NCBI RefSeq assembly: GCF_003094615.1
Contig: NZ_QDKO01000013.1
Coordinates: 1 to 64,000, forward strand
Length of the DNA: 64,000 bases
Source: Caulobacter radicis
Lineage (GTDB): Bacteria > Pseudomonadota > Alphaproteobacteria > Caulobacterales > Caulobacteraceae
Direction: 5' to 3'
Position numbers and translations under genes: made by a program. Under the pieces are notes generated by a model. The model did no database searches, had not been told where the DNA came from, and was given only the letters and a program-made list of their open reading frames with translations. Positions within the stretch are counted from its first letter, which is position 1, and each line of letters begins with the position of its first letter. Below are positions 1-10,268 of this stretch, in pieces.

Positions 1-587
1 GTTACCTCGAAGGGTAACCGCCAGAGCGCCGCCGCCTGCGTTTCTCTTTCCAAATCAACAATGTCAAAGACCAGAGCCGAAGCTCCGAGCCGCCTCCGAA
101 ACCGGGGAGCGACCCCACCGTTTAGCGCCCGGTGTCGGCGGAGGCGGCTATTTAAACCAGCGCCTCATTTTGTCAAACTCTATTTTCAACTTTCTTTTCC
201 GAACCGTTCCGCCTCGAAGGAGGCCGAACCGCTCCGCGGCGCCGAATGGAGTTCAGCGCCTCGGAAAGAAGAGAGAGCTTCGAATGAGCCCCCGAAGCGG
301 CGGGCCGCGTCGGGAGGGCGGTGTTTATGCGGGAGCCCTTTTTGAGTCAAGCGCACCGAAACGCACTTTGACGATTTTCTTCGCGAACCGCCCGAAAAGC
401 CCGCCGCATATGGGCGAATAAGGCCCCCTCCCCTCGCCCGCGAAAGAGCGTCAGGCGGCGAAACGAAGAAACAGGGAGTGGAAAATCGAGTCATCCGCCG
501 GCCTCGGCGGGAATCGGCCGCCGAAACGACGCCGCTTCGGCGCGCCCTGGGCGCCGGAAATCGCAGATCGGGACGAATCCCGGATCA
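1..587. other. Non-coding stretch at left edge, no gene called
   Basis: I see no convincing gene here. Short open frames exist on both strands but have arginine- and proline-rich, low-quality translations with no recognisable domain and no good ribosome binding site. The first 18 bases form a perfect inverted repeat (GTTACC / GGTAAC around a 6-base loop). The block contains short A/T-rich patches (about 145-200 and 360-400) separated by GC-rich inverted segments, as expected of an untranslated spacer downstream of a gene lying off the left edge. Function unknown. Confidence 0.5.
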
Positions 588-615
588 CCGGCGGCGCTCG
601 AAAGAGCGCCGCCGG
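588..615 (-). terminator. Strong stem-loop just after the TonB receptor stop codon
   Basis: CCGGCGGCGCTC, a GAAA tetraloop and GAGCGCCGCCGG form a perfect 12-bp stem, starting 12 bases past the stop codon of the minus-strand receptor gene. There is no long U-tract after it on the minus strand, so it may act as a 3'-end stabiliser or a Rho-assisted end rather than a classical intrinsic terminator. Confidence 0.55.
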
Positions 616-626
616 GACCGTCAGCC

Positions 627-2885
627 TTAGAATCGCTTCGTCACCTGCACGCCGTAGGTGCGCGGCTCGTTGACGAAGGCCGTCAGGTTGTTGAAGTCGA
701 TCGCGCCGATGACATTGGCCTCGTCGGTCAGGTTGCGGACGTAGACCGCCGCCTCCAGGCCCTTGACCGGATCACGCCAGCCGGCGCGGGCGCCGCCCTC
801 GAAGCTGGTGTCCTGCATGAACTCGACCGACTCGTAGAGGAACAGGTTGAAGTCCTTCTGCAGGACCCAGTCCGTCGAGGCGAAGAGCTCGGTCCCGTTG
901 CGCAGGCCATGCACGTAGTTCAACGTGATGTTGGCCGTGTACTTCGGAGCCTGCGGGAACGGGTTGCCGTCGATGTTGGCGCGGCGCGTCGTTCCCACCG
1001 TCACGATCGGATCGGTCACGGTGCAGTTGGCGCCGCAGAAGGCGACCAGCAGGTCCTTGTCCTTGATCTCGGTGTGATTGTAGGCGAACCCGCCGGCCAG
1101 GCTGAAGCCGGCGCCCAGATAGACGTCGCCGTCGATCTCCAGGCCGTAGCCCACGCCCTTGTCGGCGTTGATCAGCTGGTTGAAGTTGCCCTCGCCGCCG
1201 ATGGCCGTGAACTGCGGGTCGCTGACCTCGTAGTAGTAGGCCGTGGCGTTCAGGCGCGCGCGCCCTTCCCACAGACGCGACTTCAGGCCGGCCTCGTACG
1301 ACATCACGGTTTCCGAATTGGCGGCCGTGATGAGGTCGGACGAGGTGATGCGCCCTTGGAGCGACGGGCCACGATAGCCCTTGGCCACGCGGGCGAAGAC
1401 GTTGAGGTCGCCGTTGACCTCGTAGAGCGCGCTCAGGTCCCAGCTGACCTGCTCGTCGCCGACCGAACGGCGCACGTCGAACAGCGGACGGGCGGTGCTG
1501 GTGCTGCCGGCCGGGATGATCCGGTCGCCCGAGAAGTCGCGGCTGTCCTCGGTATAGCGCAGGCCGCCGGTGATCTTCAGGGCGTCGGTGACCTTGTAGT
1601 TGGCCTGGCCGAACACCGACCAGGATTCCGAGCGCTGGACGACGTCGCCGATCACGATCGGGGCCAGGCCGCCCGTGCCGTTGAAGGTGCCCGAGACGAG
1701 GTTGAAGCGCTCGTCCCAGAAGAACGCGCCGACCTGCCAGCCGAGGCGAGTGTCGCCGTTCGAGGCCAGGCGGACTTCGATGGTCTTCTGGTCCAGGTCG
1801 CTCGACAGGGTGCCGGTCTCGGAATTGAACGGCGTCTTGTAGGGCGCGGTCGCCGCGGCCGAGGCCACGCCGCCGTCGATGTCGCCGTCGCCCGACGAGC
1901 GGCCCTGATAGGCGCTGACCACGCCGGTCAGGGTGACCGGGCCGAAGTCGTAGGCCGCCTGCAGGCTCTGCGAGGTGGTGTGCTGCTTCTGCGGGTTGTT
2001 GCGGCCGCCGTCGTAATAGACCGTGTCGCGGTCGAAGTTGCTGTTCAGCTCGTTGGAGCCCTTGGTCAGCACGTTGGCGCGGTTCAGCGTGCCCGTGCCG
2101 ATGTAGTCGCGGGCCTGCAGGGTGAGCAGGGTCGAGAGGCGCTCGGTGGGCTTGAAGGCCACATGCACGCGGGCGGCGACGTCGTCGAAGCCGCCCAGGT
2201 CGTCGCCGTCGCCAGCGAACGAGGGGTTGTAGGCGTTGTTGACCCAGTCGTCGCGATGGTTCCACAGGCCCGCCACGCGCACCGACAGGGTGTCATTGAC
2301 CGGGATGGTCACGCCCGTCTCGGCCCGCACCGCGCCCAGGTTGCCATAGGCCACCGAGCCGAAGCCGCCGAAGCTGTCCGACGGCTTGGCGGTGTCGATC
2401 TTGACCACGCCGGCCGGGGTGTTGCGGCCGAACAGCGTACCCTGCGGGCCGCGCAGCACTTCCAGCTGCTCGACGTCGAACAGCGGGAAGCCCTTCAGGA
2501 AGACGTTCTCGAGCACCACGTCGTCGAGCACGACCGACACCGGCTGCGAGGCGTTGAAGTCGAAGTCCACGTTGCCGAGGCCCCGGATGTAGAAGCGCGG
2601 GGCGTAGCGGCCGTTGGAGCTTTCGATCTGCAGGCTGGGCACGCGGGCCGAGAGCGACAGCACGTCGCCGCCGCCGGCCGAGACAGCCGCCAGGGTCTTG
2701 CCGCCCAGGGCGGTGACGGCGAACGGCACGTCGCGGATGTTTTCGCTGCGGCGCTGGGCGGTGACGACGATCTCTTCGGTGATCGTGGCGTCGGTCGTCG
2801 GCGCCTGCTGGGCCAGGGCCGGCGCGCTGGCCAGCAGCGCAAGCCCGCTCACCGACAGAGCAAGCCAAGTGTGGCGATGGTTCAT
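627..2885 (-). CDS. TonB-dependent outer membrane receptor
   Basis: A 752-residue TonB-dependent receptor, an active transporter of the outer membrane energised by TonB-ExbBD. It has a signal peptide (hydrophobic run at residues 8-25 ending ALAQ), a TonB-box-like stretch (EEIVVTA, about 37-43), a plug domain with RDVPFAVTAL and the LRGPQGTLFGRNTPAG signature (about 145-160), then a 22-strand-type beta-barrel ending in an aromatic residue (VTKRF), as needed for BamA-dependent insertion. AGGGG lies about 9 bases upstream of the ATG. No substrate gene is adjacent, so the ligand cannot be inferred; such receptors are abundant in Caulobacter and often take up carbohydrates or siderophores. Transcription probably starts in the A/T-rich region upstream. 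Confidence 0.93.
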   Translation of the reverse strand: MNHRHTWLALSVSGLALLASAPALAQQAPTTDATITEEIVVTAQRRSENIRDVPFAVTALGGKTLAAVSAGGGDVLSLSARVPSLQIESSNGRYAPRFYIRGLGNVDFDFNASQPVSVVLDDVVLENVFLKGFPLFDVEQLEVLRGPQGTLFGRNTPAGVVKIDTAKPSDSFGGFGSVAYGNLGAVRAETGVTIPVNDTLSVRVAGLWNHRDDWVNNAYNPSFAGDGDDLGGFDDVAARVHVAFKPTERLSTLLTLQARDYIGTGTLNRANVLTKGSNELNSNFDRDTVYYDGGRNNPQKQHTTSQSLQAAYDFGPVTLTGVVSAYQGRSSGDGDIDGGVASAAATAPYKTPFNSETGTLSSDLDQKTIEVRLASNGDTRLGWQVGAFFWDERFNLVSGTFNGTGGLAPIVIGDVVQRSESWSVFGQANYKVTDALKITGGLRYTEDSRDFSGDRIIPAGSTSTARPLFDVRRSVGDEQVSWDLSALYEVNGDLNVFARVAKGYRGPSLQGRITSSDLITAANSETVMSYEAGLKSRLWEGRARLNATAYYYEVSDPQFTAIGGEGNFNQLINADKGVGYGLEIDGDVYLGAGFSLAGGFAYNHTEIKDKDLLVAFCGANCTVTDPIVTVGTTRRANIDGNPFPQAPKYTANITLNYVHGLRNGTELFASTDWVLQKDFNLFLYESVEFMQDTSFEGGARAGWRDPVKGLEAAVYVRNLTDEANVIGAIDFNNLTAFVNEPRTYGVQVTKRF

Positions 2886-3233
2886 AGGTCTATCCCCTGT
2901 AAATTATAGGGGCGCTGCCTACGCCGCGAAGTTACGGCGGGGCTATAAAAAACCAGCGCTATTGCTTGAATTTTTCACGACACTCGACGTTGTGCCTAAC
3001 CTGACCACAGCTTGAGGACTGCAATTACTGCATAAAATTGAACTAGAATAACAACAATATATAATCTTACTCCAACGCCTTGGCGCAACGATCTGGCTCG
3101 CGCGATCGGCAAGTAAGACACAACTTACCCGAACAACGCTCCGTGAACGAATGAATTGGCGACGAGACCGACGCGCGGCGGTGCATCGGCGGACGGCGCC
3201 GACCGGATCTGGCTTCGCGACTGAAGGGAAAAC
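2886..3233. other. A/T-rich intergenic promoter region
   Basis: About 350 bases without a gene between the receptor (minus) and tRNA-Thr. The segment around 3010-3075 is strikingly A/T-rich for this genome and is the likely control region of the receptor gene. I recognise no specific operator. Confidence 0.4.
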
Positions 3234-3308
3234 TGGTGCCGGTTGAGGGGATTGAACCCCCGACCTTCGGTTTACAAAACCGCTGCTCTACCGCTGAGCT
3301 AAACCGGC
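3234..3308 (-). tRNA. tRNA-Thr (anticodon UGU)
   Basis: Read on the minus strand, the sequence folds into a complete cloverleaf: 7-bp acceptor stem (GCCGGTT / AACCGGC), D-arm with AGCGGTA loop, anticodon loop TTTGTAA (anticodon TGT), a 5-base variable loop, a T-arm with TTCAATC, discriminator A and an encoded CCA. It decodes threonine ACA/ACG-type codons. The opposing gene ends at 3396. Confidence 0.97.
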
Positions 3309-3395
3309 GCGCCGACGCGTTTTCGCGAACGGGCGTTCTCCTTAGCCGCAGTCGACGGGGCGAGGCAATGCCCTCGCCCCTCCCCTAGGCGCGCT

Positions 3396-4175
3396 TCAGA
3401 GAAACACCGCCACCGTCTGGCGGGCGGCGATCAGCGGCGTCCCGTCCCGGCTCCACAGGATCATGGCCTGGGCCGAGTAGCCGTCGCGGATCGTCTCGGC
3501 CCGGCTGCTCATCAGCCGCCAGCCGTCGTCTTCCGGCGCATCGCCCAGCACGTCCATCGACCAGGTCATGGTCGAGATCGGCGCGAACTGGTCGAACACC
3601 GACAGCGCCGGCGGCGGCAGGGCGTCGGCCAGGGCGACCATGGCCGCCAGCGACCGGGCGGCCGGGTCGCGGTGACGGATCCACACCAAGAAGTCCGGCG
3701 GCCCGCCGCTCAAGGGGCGACCGCCGGCCACGTAGCGGAACTCGAACTGGCGCGCGAAGGCCGGCCCCGCCCCCTCGGGGATGAACAGCTCGCAGGCCTC
3801 GGGCGCGGGAACGGTCGGCGCCGGCAGGTCGACATGATCGAGCCTGGAGGCGCGCCCGGCGCCGAAGGTCAGCACGCCGCGGGTGGCCAGCCCCCCTTCC
3901 CCGGCCAGGTCGACGCTGGCGAACAGCGCCGACTTGCCCTGGCGCAGTACCTCGACCCTGGCCGACAGCTCACCGGCCGCCGGGCCGACGAAGGCGAACT
4001 GGGCCGAGCGCAGCGGCGGGGCGTCGGGCAGGCGCCGCTCGGCCGCCTCCAGGCACAGGGCCGCCGACAGGCCGCCATAGGTGGTGCGCCCCTGCTTCCA
4101 GTCGTCGCCCACGGTCGCGATCACCGTCTCGCCGTCGATCCGCAGGGCGTCGATCAGTTCGCTGTAGCTGGGCAC
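3396..4175 (-). CDS. Acyl-CoA thioesterase family protein (TesB-like double hotdog)
   Basis: About 259 residues from the GTG chosen here. The first half contains QGRTTYGGLSAALCLEAAER, typical of the N-terminal hotdog of TesB-like thioesterases, and the second half SVFDQFAPISTMTWSMDVLG and DGYSAQAMILWSRDGTPL, typical of the C-terminal hotdog. Such proteins hydrolyse acyl-CoA thioesters in the cytoplasm. The GTG has GGGAG about 10 bases upstream; an ATG at 4217 would add 14 basic, poorly conserved-looking residues with a badly spaced AGGA, so I prefer the GTG. The neighbouring VOC gene and divergent thiolase suggest a loose acyl-CoA metabolism context, but chain-length specificity is unknown. 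Confidence 0.8.
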   Translation of the reverse strand: MPSYSELIDALRIDGETVIATVGDDWKQGRTTYGGLSAALCLEAAERRLPDAPPLRSAQFAFVGPAAGELSARVEVLRQGKSALFASVDLAGEGGLATRGVLTFGAGRASRLDHVDLPAPTVPAPEACELFIPEGAGPAFARQFEFRYVAGGRPLSGGPPDFLVWIRHRDPAARSLAAMVALADALPPPALSVFDQFAPISTMTWSMDVLGDAPEDDGWRLMSSRAETIRDGYSAQAMILWSRDGTPLIAARQTVAVFL

Positions 4176-4238
4176 GGTGCTTGGTCTCCCGCGCCTGGAG
4201 CGGCGCGCGATCGACATAGTCCTAATTCGAAACTGACG

Positions 4239-4643
4239 TCAATCTTCCCCGACGTTCAGTTGCCAGGAGACGCCGAACCGGTCCGACACCCAGGCGAACC
4301 ACGGGCTGAAGCCGTAGTTTCCCGGCGGCATCAGCACCCCGCCGCCCTCGCCCAGCACGCCCGCCAGGCGATCGACCTCGGCGGCCGAGGCGCAGGTGAC
4401 GAAGAACGAGAACGACGGCGTGAAGGTAAAAGCGTGCTTGATGAAGCTGTCGCTGCACATCACGCTCTGGCCGCCGATCGTGAAGCGCGCGGTCTTGATC
4501 GTGCCCTGCGGTCCGGGGGCCGCGGAGCCGTAGAGCTCGACCTCCTCGACCACGCTGCCCGGGAAAACCGAGACGTAGAAGTCCAGGGCGTCGGGGCCGA
4601 CGCCGTCCTGGAACATCAGGAAGGGCTGCACGGTGGGACTCAT
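4239..4643 (-). CDS. VOC family / PhnB-like protein
   Basis: A 134-residue cytoplasmic protein of the vicinal-oxygen-chelate superfamily, PhnB/DUF-type subgroup often labelled 3-demethylubiquinone-9 3-methyltransferase-like. Visible hallmarks are QPFLMFQDG near the N-terminus, DALDFYVSVFPGS, a glycine-rich GGQSVMCSD and FFVTCASAAEVD, and the C-terminal WFAWVSDRFGVSWQLN characteristic of the subgroup. The real substrate is unknown. It is transcribed away from the thiolase, with the two starts about 100 bases apart around the palindrome at 4695-4708. Confidence 0.8.
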   Translation of the reverse strand: MSPTVQPFLMFQDGVGPDALDFYVSVFPGSVVEEVELYGSAAPGPQGTIKTARFTIGGQSVMCSDSFIKHAFTFTPSFSFFVTCASAAEVDRLAGVLGEGGGVLMPPGNYGFSPWFAWVSDRFGVSWQLNVGED

Positions 4644-4694
4644 GCTTCCAGCCTAGCCCCCTGCCCGCCCATCGCAAGCGCATTGCGCCGATCG

Positions 4695-4708
4695 CAAACG
4701 TTCGTTTG
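4695..4708. promoter_or_regulatory. CAAAC-N4-GTTTG palindrome upstream of the thiolase
   Basis: CAAACGTTCGTTTG is a perfect palindrome 32 bases before the thiolase ATG. It fits the published PsrA-type consensus (G/C)AAAC-N2-4-GTTT(G/C) bound by TetR-family regulators of beta-oxidation. The same CAAAC-N4-GTTTG pattern recurs at 31067-31080 before an SDR gene. The assignment to such a regulator is inference. Confidence 0.55.
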
Positions 4709-4740
4709 AATGCAGGCCGAACGCCGCTTCGGGAACCGTC

Positions 4741-5952
<1,212 letters not shown>

Positions 5953-5967
5953 GACCCCCTCCGCCCC

Positions 5968-8850
5968 CTAGACCTTCGGCGTCGCGGCCGCGCGGAAGCG
6001 GTCCTTCATCTTGGCGACCCAGCCGTTGAACACCTCGTTCTCGGCGGTCACGCGGCTGAAGTCGCTGCTCGAGGCCACGCCGTCGACGCCGGCCAGGGCC
6101 ACGCGCAGGCCGTCGGGATTGCGGGCCGTGCCGATCAGGTCGGTGTAGCGCGTGCGCAGGCGGCCCAGCGAGGCGTCGTCGTCCGACAGGCTGTAGGCCA
6201 CGGCCGCGCGCATCAGCTTGGCCTCGTCCGACGGCGACAGGGCCGCGGCGTTCTTGAAGCGGTCGCCCAGGGCGGCTTCGTACAGCTTGCCGGCCAGGGC
6301 CCAGTTGCGCTGCTTCCAGGCGATGTCGCCGCGGATGTCCTGAGCGTCCTTGCCCTTGTCGCCCTCGATCACCTCAAGGGCGTCGTCGTAGCGGCCCAGC
6401 GTCATCAGCGAGCGGGCGGTGGCCAGGCGCCGTTCGGCGTTGAGCACCGGCGGCAGGATGGTGGTGCGGGTGCCGTTGATCGCCGCCAGGGCGTCCTCGG
6501 GCTTGCGGTCCATCAGGTAGATCCAGGCCAGGTCGGTGGCCACCTGGGCCTTGGGCACGCCGTTCAGGCGGTTGTCGACCTGGTATTTCAGCAGCTTGGC
6601 GGCCTCGTCCAGGAGATCGACGTCCACCAGGCGGCGCACCAGGTTACGGACCATCTGGTCGCCGTCGGCGCCGATCGGGGTCAGGTCCTGGTAGTCGTAG
6701 AACAGGCCCACGGCCTGGATCGGCTGCATGCCGTCGGCCAGGCCGTCGAGGAACAGGGTGCGGAAGGCGCCGTAGAGGTCGTTCTGCAGGGCCACGGCCT
6801 GCGGCAGGTCGGGCAGCACCTTGCTGGCCGAACGCAGCACCTCCAGCGCCTCGCGATAACGGCCCTGGTCGATATAGAGCTTGCCCAGCGCCCGCACGAC
6901 GTCGAGCTCGACGCCGTCGCCGCGCCAGCGGAAACGCAGCTGGTCCAGGGTCCTGGCGGCCTCGGCCGGCGAGATCTGGTTCTTCTCCAGCCGGATCTGG
7001 GTGGCGTGCAGCACGGCCGGCGTGGCGATGCGGTCGTTCGGCGCCTTGCCGATGGCCTGGAACATCTTCAGGGCCTTGTCCTTGCGGCCCTGTAGTTCGA
7101 ACGCCTTGGCCTGGACCAGGCGCAGCTCCAGCTGGTCGACGATCGGCAGCTTGGGCAGCTTCAGCGCCTGGCTGACCAGCCGCTCGGCGCCGATCCCGTC
7201 GCCGGTCGCCGCCGCGGAGTCGGCCTGGGCGCCCAGGAAGCGCGCCTGCCACACGGCCGGGAACAGGTTCATGGCCTGGCCGCCGGCGGCGAACTTGTTG
7301 CGGGCGTCCACCCACTGGCCCTGCTTGTAGGCCACATAGCCGCGCCACAGGGCGCTGGACGGATCGTCCGACAGCACGGGCGAGGAGAAGTCGGCCTCGG
7401 CCTCGGCCCAACGGCCGGCCATGGCCTTGGCCGCGCCGCGCAGGCCGCGGAACTCGCCGTCGCCCAGCAGCGCCTGCTGCTTGCGGGCGGCGGCGTTGAG
7501 CACGCCGATGGCCTCGAACGACAGGCCCGAGCCGACCAGGAAGCGGGCCAGGGCCATGCGGGCGGCGATGTCGCCCTGGCGGTCGGCCGGATCGACGGCG
7601 GCGATGGCCGCCTGCAAGGCGTTGTAGCGGGCCAGGAAACCGCCCGACCCGGTCTTGGGCCAGTTCTCCAGGTCGATGACCGCCGGCATGGCGGCCGGCT
7701 GCGGCGCGCCGGTGACCACCTCGGCGGCGGCTCCGCCGACAGAAGCGGGCGACAGCACCAGCCCCTTGGGCCGGCCGATGCGGACGATGTCGCCTTCGGT
7801 CAGGATCTGGACGTCGCTGGCGAAGGCCTCGACCGCCAGCCCCTGGGCCGACGGCAGCAGCGCCATCTCGACATACTCGCGGCGCGAGGCCAGGCCCTTG
7901 GACGGAGCCAGGGCCGGCACGACGCCGATGCGGTCGCCGACGGCCGGATCGCTGACCCACACGGGGCGCGCGGCGCCGGCCAGGTTCGCCGACAGGCTGG
8001 CGGGGGTGACGGCCTCGTCGCGGGCCACCTTCACCGGGTCGGGCTCGCGTTGCAGGCCCGCGCCCAGAGCCACGGTCCAGTTGTTGCCCTGCCCTTCGGC
8101 ATAGACCGGCACGCCGGGCTTGGTGACGATGCGCAGGGCCGAATAATCCGCCCCACGGAAGACCTGGATCTTGGTGTGGCTGGGGCCGATCTGAGGCGTA
8201 CGGCCCAGGTCCAGCCGGACCGGGGCGTCGAACACCACCCACACCGCCTCGCCGCGCTTGAACACGGCGGCGGCGGCCGGCGCGGCCCAGGTGGTCGTGA
8301 ACTGGGTCTGGCCGTCGGTCTTGCTGTAGCCCACGGCGACCACGCCGCTGGCGGGCGCGGGATTGGGCCGGCGCGGATCGCGCGGAACCGGAGCGGGCGT
8401 GGGCGCGGGGGGCGCTCCGGCCTGCGGCGGCTTGGCGAAGACGTTGACGAAGTCGATCCCGTCGGCGCGCCCCACCCGCAGGTCGGCGTCGTCGGTCAGG
8501 GTCAGGACGAGTTCCAGCGCGCCGCCGACGTGGCGGGCCTCGACCGTCTTCACCCAGCGCGGCGGGGCGATGCGAAGGCTGGCCAGGTTGGGATTGGCGT
8601 CGCGGCCGAAGCGCAGGATCGCCTGCTGGCCCTCGCGGCGCATCTTCATCACCGGAACGCGGCCGCTCCAGCGGAACTCCAGGCGCGAGAAATCGGGGGC
8701 CTGGGCGACGCGGACGGCCAGATCGCCCTGATTGGCGGCGGGACGGGCGGCCTGCGCGGCGGCGGGGGCGGCGGCCAGGACGGTGGGCGCGACGACGCCG
8801 GCGATACAGATCGCCGCAACGCTCGCCTTCAACGCCCCCCGCAGGTTCAT
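5968..8850 (-). CDS. Large periplasmic tetratricopeptide-like protein of the flagellar operon
   Basis: A 960-residue exported protein, last gene of the fliL-fliM operon. It has a signal peptide (hydrophobic run about 8-33 ending AAAQAA), an N-terminal beta-rich AMIN-like part (about 45-140), a proline-rich linker ([19 protein letters not shown]), a second beta-rich part (about 170-370) and a long alpha-helical C-terminal half with degenerate TPR-like repeats (for example [48 protein letters not shown]). It starts 18 bases after the motE-like gene, so it is almost certainly cotranscribed. By context it may assist flagellar motor or envelope assembly; its biochemical function is unknown to me. 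Confidence 0.8.
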   Translation of the reverse strand: MNLRGALKASVAAICIAGVVAPTVLAAAPAAAQAARPAANQGDLAVRVAQAPDFSRLEFRWSGRVPVMKMRREGQQAILRFGRDANPNLASLRIAPPRWVKTVEARHVGGALELVLTLTDDADLRVGRADGIDFVNVFAKPPQAGAPPAPTPAPVPRDPRRPNPAPASGVVAVGYSKTDGQTQFTTTWAAPAAAAVFKRGEAVWVVFDAPVRLDLGRTPQIGPSHTKIQVFRGADYSALRIVTKPGVPVYAEGQGNNWTVALGAGLQREPDPVKVARDEAVTPASLSANLAGAARPVWVSDPAVGDRIGVVPALAPSKGLASRREYVEMALLPSAQGLAVEAFASDVQILTEGDIVRIGRPKGLVLSPASVGGAAAEVVTGAPQPAAMPAVIDLENWPKTGSGGFLARYNALQAAIAAVDPADRQGDIAARMALARFLVGSGLSFEAIGVLNAAARKQQALLGDGEFRGLRGAAKAMAGRWAEAEADFSSPVLSDDPSSALWRGYVAYKQGQWVDARNKFAAGGQAMNLFPAVWQARFLGAQADSAAATGDGIGAERLVSQALKLPKLPIVDQLELRLVQAKAFELQGRKDKALKMFQAIGKAPNDRIATPAVLHATQIRLEKNQISPAEAARTLDQLRFRWRGDGVELDVVRALGKLYIDQGRYREALEVLRSASKVLPDLPQAVALQNDLYGAFRTLFLDGLADGMQPIQAVGLFYDYQDLTPIGADGDQMVRNLVRRLVDVDLLDEAAKLLKYQVDNRLNGVPKAQVATDLAWIYLMDRKPEDALAAINGTRTTILPPVLNAERRLATARSLMTLGRYDDALEVIEGDKGKDAQDIRGDIAWKQRNWALAGKLYEAALGDRFKNAAALSPSDEAKLMRAAVAYSLSDDDASLGRLRTRYTDLIGTARNPDGLRVALAGVDGVASSSDFSRVTAENEVFNGWVAKMKDRFRAAATPKV

Positions 8851-8868
8851 GAGCCCCCCAGCTTCCCC

Positions 8869-9660
8869 TTAGCCGGCCTTTTTCGGCGCGGCCGCGCCGG
8901 CCAGCGGCGGAGCCGCGGCCTGCTGGCCGCCGGCGGCCGGAGCGGCGCCGTTCTCGGCCACGGCGGCCTTGCCCTTGGCGATGGCGTCGCCCGAGAAGCG
9001 GCTGGCCAGGCGCTCGGTCAGCACCTTGGCGTCGCCCGGCGCCATGTTGGCCAGGATCATCGCCAGGGTGCGTTCCTTCATCTTGGCGGCGATCGGCAGG
9101 CGCACGCTGTCGTCCAGCACCGTCAGGCGGGCGGCGGCGTCCTTGGGCTTCATGGCCGAGAACACGGTGACCATGCGATCGACCTCGGCGGCCTTCTGGC
9201 TGTCGGCCTGGCCCAGCAGGCCCTGGATCTCGCCCTTCATGCCGTTGAGGGTCTTCATCTTGGCGTCGAGCTTGGCTTCGGCGGCGGCCAGCAGCTGAAG
9301 CTGGACGTCGATGTCCTGTTCGCGCTGGTCCAGCTGGCCGCGACGCGCGCCCAGACTCTGCAGCACGCGCAGCTCGGCCGGCGACAGGCCCGCTTCCTTG
9401 GCCAGATCTGTGGCCGACGGCGCGCAGATGCGCGGCGGCGCGGCGCCCGAAGCCTTGGCGGCGGCGTCGGTCGACGCGCCCTCGGCCGAGGCGGCTTCCT
9501 CGCCCTTGGCGTCCTTCTTGTCGGCCTTGGCGCCCTCGGCGAAGGCTTTCGCCCCGCTCAGCAGGTCGGGAACCGACTTTGCGCCGGCCAGGGCGTTGAC
9601 CGCCAGGACGCCGACCACGGCGACGCCGACGATCGGCAGGATGCGAGGAACGTTCTTCAT
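8869..9660 (-). CDS. MotE-like flagellar protein with MgtE-N domain
   Basis: A 263-residue protein with an N-terminal signal/anchor segment (IVGVAVVGVLAVNALAG, about 11-27), an alanine/lysine-rich spacer, a coiled coil (about 100-160, including RRGQLDQREQDIDVQLQLL) and a MgtE intracellular N-like region (MVTVFSAMKPKDAAARL, LAMILANMAPGDAKVLTERL). This arrangement is that of alphaproteobacterial MotE, a periplasmic chaperone for MotC in Rhizobiales; whether it does the same here is inference. Its start overlaps the stop of the upstream gene by 4 bases (ATGA), so translation is probably coupled. Confidence 0.75.
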   Translation of the reverse strand: MKNVPRILPIVGVAVVGVLAVNALAGAKSVPDLLSGAKAFAEGAKADKKDAKGEEAASAEGASTDAAAKASGAAPPRICAPSATDLAKEAGLSPAELRVLQSLGARRGQLDQREQDIDVQLQLLAAAEAKLDAKMKTLNGMKGEIQGLLGQADSQKAAEVDRMVTVFSAMKPKDAAARLTVLDDSVRLPIAAKMKERTLAMILANMAPGDAKVLTERLASRFSGDAIAKGKAAVAENGAAPAAGGQQAAAPPLAGAAAPKKAG

Positions 9661-10268
9661 CGACGGTCTCTGAATGGCGATCCGGGCCGCGACGCGGGGT
9701 CGGGGCCGTCGAACAGGTCATCATCCACCCGCGCGCGTGAACGCGGGGTTTCACGCGCGGGCGTGGCGGACGAAATAGGCGAGGATTGCGCAGGCGTCGC
9801 GGGACGCGAGGTCGCAGGGCTGGCGCCGCGGGCGCGGGCCTCGCGCTCCAGCATGGCCTCGAAGTCCTGCGCGTTCAGGCGGCGACCGCCGGCGGGCGCG
9901 GCTTCGGGCGCCGGCGGCGCGGCGAAATCACGCGGCTCGCGCATCTGACGCTGGGCCGGCTCGGGGCGGGCCTCGATGCGCGGGGCGGCGGCGCGGCTCA
10001 TGCGCTCGTCCAGCTGCGCGGCCAGGGCCTTGGCCTTCTCGATGCGGTCGGCCAGGTATTCGGAAGCTTCGTCGGTCGCCGCGCGCAGGTCGGCCAGGCC
10101 CTGCTCGGCGCGCTGGGCGGCGTTGTCCAGGTCGGCCACGGCCTTGGCGAAGCCCGACTGAGCGTCGCGCAGCGCCTTCAGCTTGCGCTCCAGGCGCCAG
10201 CCGAAGACCAGCGCCACCATCAGCAGCACCGCCAGAAGAACCTGCAAGGCGACCGAGATCAGGCTCAT
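9657..10268 (-). CDS. pflI: Bitopic proline-rich flagellar positioning protein, PflI-like
   Basis: A 203-residue protein with one N-terminal membrane helix (SVALQVLLAVLLMVALVFGW, about 4-23), a coiled-coil region (about 25-90, ALRDAQSGFAKAVADLDNAA onward) and a proline/arginine-rich disordered cytoplasmic tail with the short block GGRRLNAQDFEAML. Position between fliM and the motE-like gene, topology and proline richness match PflI of Caulobacter crescentus, which localises to the flagellated pole and is needed for correct polar placement of the flagellum. Start and stop both overlap neighbours by 4 bases. I assign the name from context and architecture rather than alignment. Confidence 0.65.
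   Translation of the reverse strand: MSLISVALQVLLAVLLMVALVFGWRLERKLKALRDAQSGFAKAVADLDNAAQRAEQGLADLRAATDEASEYLADRIEKAKALAAQLDERMSRAAAPRIEARPEPAQRQMREPRDFAAPPAPEAAPAGGRRLNAQDFEAMLEREARARGASPATSRPATPAQSSPISSATPARETPRSRARVDDDLFDGPDPASRPGSPFRDRR

Noticed and set aside
61..494. Three overlapping short open frames at the left edge
   Set aside because: Arg/Pro-rich translations without domains or ribosome binding sites; overlapping on both strands in a spacer-like region.
909..2909. Long plus-strand open frame antisense to the TonB receptor
   Set aside because: Typical GC-rich shadow of a real gene; composition (Val/Arg/Gly/His-rich) and lack of domains versus a full receptor on the other strand.
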